NCBI RefSeq assembly: GCF_030851345.1
Contig: NZ_JALPNU010000005.1
Span: forward strand, 124,001-188,000
From: Marinifilum sp. D714
GTDB lineage: Bacteria; Bacteroidota; Bacteroidia; Bacteroidales; Marinifilaceae
Reading direction: 5' to 3'
DNA: 64,000 nt
Part shown: piece by piece, positions 55,416 to 63,229 of the stretch
Layout: each line of letters opens with the position of its first letter
Position numbering within the stretch: the stretch's first letter is position 1
Program-made: the position numbers and the translations under genes
The notes under the pieces: generated by a model
What the model was told of the DNA's origin: nothing
Databases searched by the model: none
What the model saw: the letters and a program-made list of their open reading frames with translations, nothing else

Positions 55416-55448
55416 ATTTGAATAACAAATAAGTTAAATAAACATTCT

Positions 55449-56306
55449 ATGAAGAAACATTTGACCCAAGGCTTCCTCAACTTAATCCTACTATTACTAT
55501 TTTCTCAAGCTTATGGAGAAACCATAAATAAAGGCGAAACTATAAGTCATGAAGGTTACTATACATACAACAGCAAAGAGGATTTAATTGTAAATGGCAC
55601 TCTGATTATTAATGGTACATTTGAGATGAAAAGTCAATCCAAATTGATTTTAGGATCAACAGGAGTGATCATTGTGTCAGGAGATTTTAAAGCAGCCAAC
55701 CAGGTAAACATCACCTCAGGGGGTATTTTTATTGTCCAAGGAAATTTCACAATAAGTGGTGAAGCGGGGAAAGGATCATTAATATACAGTGGAGATGAAG
55801 ATAAGGCCCAAGTATTTATAGGAGGGGATGTAAATGCTCCAAATACCGATACCAATTATCCTGTGTTGGATGAGGATACAGGTTCTCATGAATCATCCAA
55901 CCACAATTACGGAAACATTACCGATTTAAGCAATGAACAACCCGATGTTTGGGAGGAATACAAAGAGATTATTTGCGGTTCAGGAATTGATCCCGGAAAG
56001 ATCATTAGCCAATCCAACTCTTTTTGTGATTCGGGTAATCCGCTGGTTATCCTAGAAGATCCAAACTTCCCTTCGAGTGATCCTGTAAGCTATCAATGGT
56101 ATTATTCTACAAATAGCACAGATCCCAATGTTCCAACATGGACAGCAATTTCGGGTGCCAACAACAATACTTTTGATCCCAATATCATAACAAAAACTAC
56201 TACTTACTATCGAGAAGCCAAAAAGGGAAATGGATGCATTGCCAACTCTAATCCTGTACGCATCCAAATTAATCCCAAACCCAAACCTATTGGAATTTTC
56301 TTCTAG
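55449..56306 (+). CDS. Secreted beta-helix/Ig-like protein
   Basis: 285 residues with a signal peptide (FLNLILLLLFSQAYG, cut near 23). Residues 40-135 form regular strands rich in G/N/I (LIVNGTLIINGTFEMKSQSKLILG, GVIIVSGDFKAANQ, GIFIVQGNFTISGE), typical of a right-handed beta-helix or polymer-like adhesin. From about 205 an Ig/PKD-like segment has YQWYYSTNSTDPNVPTWTAISGANNNTF and TTTYYREAKKGNGC. It ends shortly after, without a T9SS sorting domain that many such proteins carry, so it may be shortened or use another anchor. Surface protein of unknown role. Confidence 0.75.
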   Translation: MKKHLTQGFLNLILLLLFSQAYGETINKGETISHEGYYTYNSKEDLIVNGTLIINGTFEMKSQSKLILGSTGVIIVSGDFKAANQVNITSGGIFIVQGNFTISGEAGKGSLIYSGDEDKAQVFIGGDVNAPNTDTNYPVLDEDTGSHESSNHNYGNITDLSNEQPDVWEEYKEIICGSGIDPGKIISQSNSFCDSGNPLVILEDPNFPSSDPVSYQWYYSTNSTDPNVPTWTAISGANNNTFDPNIITKTTTYYREAKKGNGCIANSNPVRIQINPKPKPIGIFF

Positions 56307-56338
56307 TAATTAGGAGTATTCCTTACAAAAAAACAAGG

Positions 56339-56463
56339 GTGTCCAAAAAGTAAGTTCAATCAAATATTTTGTCATGATGACCGAAGTAAAAACATCTGTA
56401 CATCAAATGAACAGATTCTTCGATAAACTCAGAATGACAATAATAATTGAACTTTTTGGACAC
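56339..56463. repeat. 125-bp inverted-repeat element (REP/MITE-like)
   Basis: Ends GTGTCCAAAAAGT (56339-56351) and its exact complement (ACTTTTTGGACAC, 56451-56463). The interior contains AGATTCTTCG and CTCAGAATGAC words of a kind widely dispersed in Bacteroidota intergenic DNA. It has no coding content and lies between the secreted-protein gene and the HAD gene. Confidence 0.6.
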
Positions 56464-56507
56464 TCTCGCTTTTCATGGTTCAACAGAACCTATATCAGTT
56501 GTGTATG

Positions 56508-56894
56508 TTATCCAAATAGCCTGAAGCCTTTTTTTTTCTTCGACTTACTATTTTTGCTTCTTCCCTGTATTCCTTCATAGATTTCACCCCAATCGGGTAA
56601 ACCGCCATAGTTCATGTCATCGATGTACATATCGGCCTTGATTTTACGGCTGATGGATTCGTCGAAAACCTCTTCAGGATAGTTCTTGTTGATGGCATAG
56701 AATTCCAAACCCTTAGAACGGCAAAACTCTACGGCATCCTCCAGTTCTTTACCTGCACGATAGGTCCACAGAATCAATCGATGCCCATCTTCCTGTAACA
56801 TTTTTAGGGTTGATGTGGCAAATGGAATCTCCTGCCCTAGTTTGGGGTATTTCTGTTCTACGATGGTTCCGTCGAAATCTACTGCTATAATCAT
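56508..56894 (-). CDS. HAD-like hydrolase, BT0820-type
   Basis: 128 residues from ATG 56894; ten residues upstream are dropped because the family begins MIIAVDFDGT. Motif I is DFDGTIVEQKYP, followed by LILWTYRAGKELEDAVEFCRSKGL. The C-terminus is FDESISRKIKADMYIDDMNYGGLPDW, with the DD of motif IV, then a basic tail. Small phosphatase fold; the substrate is unknown. It precedes the exopolysaccharide operon with a repeat-filled gap. Confidence 0.8.
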   Translation of the reverse strand: MIIAVDFDGTIVEQKYPKLGQEIPFATSTLKMLQEDGHRLILWTYRAGKELEDAVEFCRSKGLEFYAINKNYPEEVFDESISRKIKADMYIDDMNYGGLPDWGEIYEGIQGRSKNSKSKKKKGFRLFG

Positions 56895-56899
56895 GATAT

Positions 56900-57012
56900 A
56901 AAGTCTAAAAAGTCGAAGAGTCAAATAGTCGAAGAGTCAAATAATCGAAGAGTCAAATAGTCAAATAGTCGAAGAGTCAAATAGTCGAAGAGTCGAATTG
57001 TCGAAGGTCGAA
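56900..57012. repeat. Tandem 8-bp repeat (AGTCGAAG/AGTCAAAT)
   Basis: About 14 units of an 8-mer alternating between AGTCGAAG and AGTCAAAT, fading into GTCGAAGGTCGAAA at the end. It lies between the HAD gene start and the wzc stop. Related text occurs at 51776-51800, 59555-59590, 60843-60880 and 62920-63083. Confidence 0.75.
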
Positions 57013-57094
57013 AATCTGAGATCCAACTACATGATTCAAGGATAAAGGATGAAGTAAAAAGTTTCAAATCCCAAACTACAAATCCAAAATTAAA

Positions 57095-59494
57095 TTAGTT
57101 TTTGGAGAATTTTGATAGTAATCTTTTGCGCCAGTTGTGGTTTGCATGATCTTCGTCGTAATAACCATTGCCATAGCCATAGCTACCATAGTTATTGCCG
57201 TATCCATAACCATTGTAAACCGCATCGTTCAATACAATACCGATTTGTGAGATGCTTTCTTTCTCGGCCACCTGGTTGATGAACTTGATTTGACTCTTAT
57301 TGGAATAGCCCTGGCGCAATACAAACAGGTTGGCATCGGCATGCTTACCGGTTAATATCCCATCGGTTACCAAGGTCACCGGAGCATTGTCCAATACGAT
57401 ATAATCGAAATCATTTTTGGCTTCCTCAATAAATTTGGCAAACTCCTCTGTTCCCAACAATTCAGCAGGATTTGGTGGAATCGGACCTGAATTTACAAAA
57501 GAAAGATTTTTGATATCTGTAGGATGTACAATCTCTTTTATGGAATGAGAACCAATTAAGTAAGTAGACAAACCCGATTTGTTGTTCACATTAAAAATTT
57601 TGTGCAAACGAGGCTTACGAAGGTCACAGCCCACCAACAATACTTTTTTACTGTCCATGGCAATAATGGTTGCCAGGTTTACAGAATTGAATGTCTTTCC
57701 TTCTCCAGGAATCATGGAATGAAGTGCCAGCACTTTACAATCCTCCTGTTGTTTAAACATATACTGCAAATTGGTACGCAAACCACGGAATGATTCTGCA
57801 ATACCTGATCTTGGATGCGCCACAATAGCAAGTTCCGATTTGTAATTGTTGTGAGCAATTTCCCCCATGATCGGCAATTTGCTCTCCTTTTCGATGTCTT
57901 CTTTGGATTTTATCGAATCATTAAAGTAATCTCCGATCACAATAATTAGAAAAGGAAGTGCTAAACCTAAAATCAAACCAACCATTAAATTCAAAGCCGT
58001 CTTAGGTCCTACCTTCTTTGCAGTTCTCACACGTGCAGGATCCAAAACTCTTGCATCCGATACATTTGATGCCGTAGTAATGGCCGCTTCTGCTCTCTTC
58101 TTCAACAAAAAGGTGTACAATTCATTGTTCAAATCAAAACTACGTTTAATGTTCACCATCTGCTGCTGAGTTTCTGGCAATGCCGCCAACTGCATGCTCA
58201 CTTCATCAATCTTTCTCTTTAAGGCCTTGAATTCAATTTGCGTATTGTGAAGCAAGTTATTCACATTCTCTTCCAATACTGAAATCGCATTTTTAATTTC
58301 CTCATTCAACAAAATCAAACTCGGATTCTTTTCTTTGGCAATATGCGAAAGTGTTGATTTACGAGCGTACAATTCTCCCAGCTTTACAATCTGAGCATTC
58401 AATGCCGCATCAGCAATTCCCATAAAGGAAGGAGCAGCAATCTTATTCATGTTCTCCGCATCTTTCATGTAGGTCAGCAAGTTCTTGTAATATTCCAATC
58501 TCAGCTTCAAAGCAGTCTCCTGTGCATCCAGCTCACCAATCTTCTCCGAAACCATCTCAGCTTCCTTGCTCAAATCAATGGTCTTGTTCTTGGTACGGAA
58601 ATCTGTAAAGTTTTTCCCTGCAGTTTTCAAGGAATCAACAATTCCATCCAATTGCTCGTCAATAAAACGTACTGTATTTAAAGATGTCTGGTTCTTTTGT
58701 TGCAAACCAAACTGCATGTATACCTTGGTCAACTCATTCAAATAATCTACCTGACGTGCCGGTGTATTTCCCTGTATTTTCAGTTGGATCAATTCCGACT
58801 TTTTATCCACAAGACCTACATTCAAACGTCTTACATAGTCCAAAGCCATACCCTCTGCATCATTAAAAACAAAGTAATACTTCCCCGATGCATTTTGCTT
58901 CTTCTTATTGATGGTAAAAGAGAAATATTCATTCTCAAACAATTTTCCGAATTGTCCACTACCCGAGAACTCAATCTCTTTTAGCACTCCTTTCGAATAC
59001 GCTTCTCCCTTGGCACTAATTGCATAAGTACTTTCATTCTCTGGAGTAACATAAATGTGTAATCCTGTTGGATTCATAATCCCAACCGGGCTTTCAATTT
59101 CAAAAGGAGCATCTTTGTACAAATCAGTATCCACTAATGTTCCTTCCTTATACCAGGTAGTATTCCAATCCAGGTTTTTTAAAGTTTGTAGATTAATGGT
59201 ATAAGATTTCAAGATTCCAACATGATTTTGAATGTTGGTCTTGCTTCCCAAATCCATTCCTTCAAATAGGTTCTCCACCCCCATTCCCTTGGATTCTTCT
59301 TCCACCAACACCACCGATTGCACATCATAAACCGCTTTCGAATATTTACTAATGGTAAAACCCAGTGCAACTCCCAAAAATCCACACAACACAAACCAGT
59401 GCCACTTGGATAATAATCGGAATAAAAATTCTTTTATATTGGTTCCTTCTTCCATTTCGAAGAATTCCATCATTTCGTTCATGTTGTTATTCAT
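57095..59494 (-). CDS. Exopolysaccharide tyrosine autokinase (Wzc-type)
   Basis: 799 residues. N-terminal Wzz domain with membrane helix (WHWFVLCGFLGVALGF), long coiled periplasmic part, second helix near 505-525 (VGLILGLALPFLIIVIG). The BY-kinase domain has Walker A GEGKT at 597-601, Walker A' VLLVGCDLRKPRL (Asp624) and Walker B DYIVLDNAP. A tyrosine cluster with eight Tyr at about 759-782 (NGYGYGNNYGSYGYGNGYY) is the autophosphorylation tail. It controls chain length and export of a polysaccharide. Last gene of the right-hand operon; its partner Wza is two genes upstream. Confidence 0.93.
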   Translation of the reverse strand: MNNNMNEMMEFFEMEEGTNIKEFLFRLLSKWHWFVLCGFLGVALGFTISKYSKAVYDVQSVVLVEEESKGMGVENLFEGMDLGSKTNIQNHVGILKSYTINLQTLKNLDWNTTWYKEGTLVDTDLYKDAPFEIESPVGIMNPTGLHIYVTPENESTYAISAKGEAYSKGVLKEIEFSGSGQFGKLFENEYFSFTINKKKQNASGKYYFVFNDAEGMALDYVRRLNVGLVDKKSELIQLKIQGNTPARQVDYLNELTKVYMQFGLQQKNQTSLNTVRFIDEQLDGIVDSLKTAGKNFTDFRTKNKTIDLSKEAEMVSEKIGELDAQETALKLRLEYYKNLLTYMKDAENMNKIAAPSFMGIADAALNAQIVKLGELYARKSTLSHIAKEKNPSLILLNEEIKNAISVLEENVNNLLHNTQIEFKALKRKIDEVSMQLAALPETQQQMVNIKRSFDLNNELYTFLLKKRAEAAITTASNVSDARVLDPARVRTAKKVGPKTALNLMVGLILGLALPFLIIVIGDYFNDSIKSKEDIEKESKLPIMGEIAHNNYKSELAIVAHPRSGIAESFRGLRTNLQYMFKQQEDCKVLALHSMIPGEGKTFNSVNLATIIAMDSKKVLLVGCDLRKPRLHKIFNVNNKSGLSTYLIGSHSIKEIVHPTDIKNLSFVNSGPIPPNPAELLGTEEFAKFIEEAKNDFDYIVLDNAPVTLVTDGILTGKHADANLFVLRQGYSNKSQIKFINQVAEKESISQIGIVLNDAVYNGYGYGNNYGSYGYGNGYYDEDHANHNWRKRLLSKFSKN

Positions 59495-59592
59495 AGAGAT
59501 AACTTGTATAATATTTTTACCTCATTGAGAGGTAGATTGTAATTGAAAAAGAAAAGTCAAAAGTCGAAGATCAAAGATCTAAGATCCTGGAC

Positions 59593-59949
59593 CTATGACT
59601 GATTTAGATATTTGATAAAGCCTGCAATTCTGGATGAAAGTGATGTATATCTTGTGATCAATTCGTCACATACATTTTTATTGATATATTCCAATTCAAG
59701 CGCAAGTCTTAACATACTTCTCACTTCTCCTGACGATCCCTTAGCTATTTTCAAGAATCTTTGAAATTCCTTATCTAAGTTTCTTTCAAAGCCCTCTGCG
59801 ATATTATTCATTACAGAAACAGCAGCTCGACAAATTTGATCCCGAAAGCCATAGTCACTCAAAGCTCTGAAATTTTTGTAGACAAGAACTGATAAACCTT
59901 TACTCTCATTCCAAATGTCCAAATCCTCAAATTGCTTAATTGTCCCCAT
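59593..59949 (-). CDS. Four-helix bundle protein, S23/23S IVS type
   Basis: 118 residues from ATG 59949 (an upstream ATG at 59985 would add MTFSSNFKTFEV; the family normally begins near IKQFEDLDIW). Features: FEDLDIWNESKGLSVLVYKNF, GFRDQICRAAVSVMNNIAEGFER with the conserved AEG, and FLKIAKGSSGEVRSMLRLALELEYI. These four-helix proteins were named from 23S rRNA intervening sequences but also occur alone in many Bacteroidota loci. Here it sits between wza and wzc, not in rRNA. Confidence 0.85.
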   Translation of the reverse strand: MGTIKQFEDLDIWNESKGLSVLVYKNFRALSDYGFRDQICRAAVSVMNNIAEGFERNLDKEFQRFLKIAKGSSGEVRSMLRLALELEYINKNVCDELITRYTSLSSRIAGFIKYLNQS

Positions 59950-60003
59950 AACTTCAAATGTTTTAAAGTTTGAACTAAAGGTCATCGACCTTTGAACTTA
60001 ATT

Positions 60004-60783
60004 CTACAATACGTTTAAGAGTAATATTAGGGTTGATAATGTTGATAGAAATAGCGAATACATAGGTGAGTTCAATTTCACATTTTTGTATTTGTCTGGT
60101 TCCACATATACCACATCATTGGGTTGTAAGAAAAAAGCTCCCGACGATAAAAATTTCTTATTGGTCAAATCCAGTCTGTAGGTTTTAGCTCCTTTATCGG
60201 TTGTGCGCATTACCAATACTTTTTGAATTCTACCATAGTCGGTAATTCCATTGGCCATGGATATTCCATCCAGAACCGTCATGTTGTTGTTGTAATTGTA
60301 ATATACTCCCGGAGATTTTACCTCTCCCAGTACAGTCACTTTAAAGCTCAGCAATTTCACTTTTACTGTTGCATCCTTAAGGTATTCGGCTGCTTTTTCT
60401 TCAATGGCAGTTTGTGCCTGATGTAAAGTTTTTCCTGCTACTCCTACTTTACCAATAATTGGCAAACTGATATCTCCCGATAAATCAACAAGGAAACCGT
60501 TTAAATACTGTGAAGAAGGCTGTCCGAAATTCTGCTGAGTGCCGCCAGTGCTTCCTGCTGATTTTGTGGGATTAAACATGGCATCCACTTCGGGACTCAT
60601 CGACTGGATATCCACATACAAATTGTCGTTGGTTTTGATCACATATTCTGCAATTGCGCCAGGAATTCCTTCCAACAATTCTTCATCACTGGTATTGTTC
60701 AAATAAACCAGGTCTTTGCTGGTTTTGCAGGAAGAGAAAAATAATCCCACCACAAGTAGAATTAAAAGTAAATGTTTGTTCAT
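60004..60783 (-). CDS. Polysaccharide export lipoprotein (Wza-type)
   Basis: 259 residues. Lipoprotein signal HLLLILLVVGLFFSSC, lipid-Cys about residue 19. Poly_export domain VIKTNDNLYVDIQSMSPEVDAMFNP, then SLBB-like KVTVLGEVKSPGVYYNYNNNMTVLDGISMANGI. It ends in a hydrophobic segment (MYSLFLSTLSTLILLLNVL), which is unlike the amphipathic outer-membrane helix of E. coli Wza but common in Bacteroidota homologs. Forms the outer-membrane exit for the polysaccharide together with Wzc. Confidence 0.92.
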   Translation of the reverse strand: MNKHLLLILLVVGLFFSSCKTSKDLVYLNNTSDEELLEGIPGAIAEYVIKTNDNLYVDIQSMSPEVDAMFNPTKSAGSTGGTQQNFGQPSSQYLNGFLVDLSGDISLPIIGKVGVAGKTLHQAQTAIEEKAAEYLKDATVKVKLLSFKVTVLGEVKSPGVYYNYNNNMTVLDGISMANGITDYGRIQKVLVMRTTDKGAKTYRLDLTNKKFLSSGAFFLQPNDVVYVEPDKYKNVKLNSPMYSLFLSTLSTLILLLNVL

Positions 60784-60930
60784 AAATTATAGGATATAAT
60801 TTGAATGCAAAAATATAAAAAGTAGAAAAACAATTATTAATAAATAGTCGAAATGTCAAAAAGTCCAATGTCTAAGATCAATTCTCCTTCGTATAAAGAT
60901 ATGGCGGACAAGGAAAGTTGAAGAGTTAAT

Positions 60931-62844
60931 TTAGAGTACTTGTTTTTCCATTTGATTTTGGTCCAGCTTTTCGTAATCTGAATTTTTTGAAATAAATTCG
61001 GGTACCAAATCTTTCATGCGAGCCACTATTTCCAAATTGCTCTCGTGGTTCAAGTTTGACAACAAATCAGAGATTTTATGGTTTACCTCCATATAATCAT
61101 GTTTCCGCACCTTTCCAATCATGATTTTCTTGTTGTGTGTTGGCTTGGTATTTTCCTTGGTAGCCAGCAATTCTTCATAGAGTTTTTCTCCAGCCCTAAG
61201 GCCTGTATATTTAATGTCGATGTCTTCTCCTACTGTTAAACCAGATAGTCTTATCATTCGTTTGGCCAAATCAGCAATCTTAACAGGATCTCCCATGTCA
61301 AATACATAAATTTCTCCACCTTTACCCATGAATCCAGCTTCCAAAACCAATTGACAAGCTTCGGGTATGGTCATAAAATAACGAGTGATTTCTGGATGGG
61401 TTACGGTTACCGGACCACCTTTTTCAATCTGTCGTTTAAACAATGGTACAACCGATCCATTCGAGCCCAATACATTTCCAAAACGTGTAGTTACAAATGA
61501 AGTATTGGTCGCCATATTTTGCGATAAAGCCTGAATGTAAATCTCACACAATCGCTTCGAAGCTCCCATTACATTGGTTGGGTTAACAGCTTTATCGGTA
61601 GAGACCATTATAAACTTTTCCACCCCAAACCTTACTGATAAATCTGCCAGGATTTTTGTTCCCTTTACATTCACATTGAGAGCCTCATAAGGGTTTTCTT
61701 CCATCAAAGGAACATGCTTGTAGGCAGCAGCATTATATACTATTTTTGGATGAAAGTGTTCAAAAACCTTCTGCATGCGTTGCTTATTGGAAATGTCAGC
61801 AATCACCAACTCATAATCACAATTGATGCCTCGGGCGATTAATTCCTGCTGCAAATCGTATAATGCAGATTCAGCCTGATCAAGCAGTACCAGTTTTCGC
61901 AAAGGATATCTTACCAATTGACGAACCATTTCGGAACCAATGGATCCGGCTGCTCCCGATACCAAAACCACTTTATCAGTTAATCCTTTGCTAATGCGTT
62001 CCATGTCCAGCAAAATTTCATCTCGTCCCAGCAAATCCTCAATTTTTAATCGCCTGATTTTTTTTGCAGGTATTTTTTCATGAATCCAATTATTGAAGGC
62101 AGGAAGGATTTTAATTTCCAAACCATTCTCTAAGCACAGCTCCGTAATGATTCTTGTCTTTTCCTTTGGCAAATCGGCAATGGCCAGGATTAAAGTTTCC
62201 ACTCCTAGCTCTTCCTTCCTTTCCATGGCTTTCGGAAAACTAAATATTGGAACATCCCTCAACTTGGTTTTCCATTTGCGAGCATCATCATCAATAAAAC
62301 CAACTACCTGGTAGTTCTCTTTTCGTTCCTTTTTAATGGCCTCTAAAGCCAAAACGCCCAAATCGCCAGCTCCATAAATAAATACTCTTTTCTCATTTTT
62401 TTGTTGGGTTAAAAAAGCATAGGTTTCACGTACCAACATTCTAAATCCACCAAGAAAAAAGAAAGACAGGATAAAATGCAATACCACAACCAGGTGAGGC
62501 ACATGTACCAGACTACCTCCTATCCAATGGTTTATTTGATCGAAAATAAAAAGAATCAGCATGCCCGATGCTGTAGAATACAACAGCTTGATCAACTCTC
62601 CAAAATCGGTATGGCGAATTACCCCACGATAAGACTTAAATATCGTGTAAGAAATAATGTAAGCCAATAAACTTGCTCCTCCAATTTTCATAAATTGCAC
62701 AACAGAAATGTCAGGCAAACTAAAATTCATCCGAACTACATAGGCTATACTGAATGCCAATGAGGTTAATAACAGGTCGATGAAGAAGATCCACCAAGGG
62801 GATAATATTCTTCTTTGCACAGCTTTTAGGGCGCGTTTTTTCAT
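60931..62844 (-). CDS. FlaA1/PglF-like UDP-GlcNAc 4,6-dehydratase, membrane-bound
   Basis: 637 residues. Four membrane helices (about 17-38, 54-70, 87-103, 115-134), a CoA/NAD-like Rossmann domain with FIYGAGDLG (155-163), then the extended SDR with SGAAGSIGSEM (296-306). MVSTDKAVNPTNVMGASKR (413-431) has Met426 and Lys430 in place of the usual Tyr-xxx-Lys, as in the FlaA1/PglF group. It probably makes UDP-4-keto-6-deoxy-GlcNAc, the substrate of the DegT enzyme upstream. Confidence 0.9.
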   Translation of the reverse strand: MKKRALKAVQRRILSPWWIFFIDLLLTSLAFSIAYVVRMNFSLPDISVVQFMKIGGASLLAYIISYTIFKSYRGVIRHTDFGELIKLLYSTASGMLILFIFDQINHWIGGSLVHVPHLVVVLHFILSFFFLGGFRMLVRETYAFLTQQKNEKRVFIYGAGDLGVLALEAIKKERKENYQVVGFIDDDARKWKTKLRDVPIFSFPKAMERKEELGVETLILAIADLPKEKTRIITELCLENGLEIKILPAFNNWIHEKIPAKKIRRLKIEDLLGRDEILLDMERISKGLTDKVVLVSGAAGSIGSEMVRQLVRYPLRKLVLLDQAESALYDLQQELIARGINCDYELVIADISNKQRMQKVFEHFHPKIVYNAAAYKHVPLMEENPYEALNVNVKGTKILADLSVRFGVEKFIMVSTDKAVNPTNVMGASKRLCEIYIQALSQNMATNTSFVTTRFGNVLGSNGSVVPLFKRQIEKGGPVTVTHPEITRYFMTIPEACQLVLEAGFMGKGGEIYVFDMGDPVKIADLAKRMIRLSGLTVGEDIDIKYTGLRAGEKLYEELLATKENTKPTHNKKIMIGKVRKHDYMEVNHKISDLLSNLNHESNLEIVARMKDLVPEFISKNSDYEKLDQNQMEKQVL

Positions 62845-62919
62845 GATTAAAACAGGTTGAAAGTAAAAAAAGTTATAAGGTATTTCCAGCAGGACTGGAG
62901 TGAAAGATATAAAGTCGAA

Positions 62920-63083
62920 GATCGAAGGTCAAAGATCGAAGGTCAAAGATCGAAGGTCAAAGATCGAAGGTCAAAGATCGAAGGTCAAAGATCGAAGTCA
63001 AAGATCGAAGTCAAAGATCGAAGGTCAAAGATCGAAGGTCAAAGATCGAAGTCAAAGATCGAAGGTCAAAGATCGAAGTCAAA
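62920..63083. repeat. Tandem 13/14-bp repeat (GATCGAAGGTCAAA)
   Basis: Twelve units in a row. Unit lengths are 14 (five times), 13, 13, 14, 14, 13, 14, 13; the 13-mer lacks one G (GATCGAAGTCAAA). Units are otherwise nearly identical, so the array is young or actively homogenised. Open frames crossing it are translations of the repeat. It lies between the dehydratase start and the DegT stop; the rest of the 62845-63229 spacer has AT-rich text and a CCCCTAAAGGGG-type short palindrome near 63170. Confidence 0.9.
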
Positions 63084-63229
63084 GATCGAAAAGCCTAAGG
63101 TCTAAAGTGTAATTCTGAAATGTCGAGGTAAGTTACAAAAGAGACTTTTACTACAAATCACCCCTAAATCCCCTAAAGGGGACTTTGTAAACAGCACTGC
63201 ACCTTTAAGCCCTAGGGGTTTGGGGTAAA

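Noticed and set aside
62920-63083. CRISPR array or iteron origin
   Set aside because: Units are adjacent without spacers and no replication or cas gene is nearby.
62857-63112. Plus-strand open frames of 70-82 aa (RSKVKDRRSKIEGQ repeats)
   Set aside because: Pure translation of the 13/14-bp tandem repeat; not a protein.
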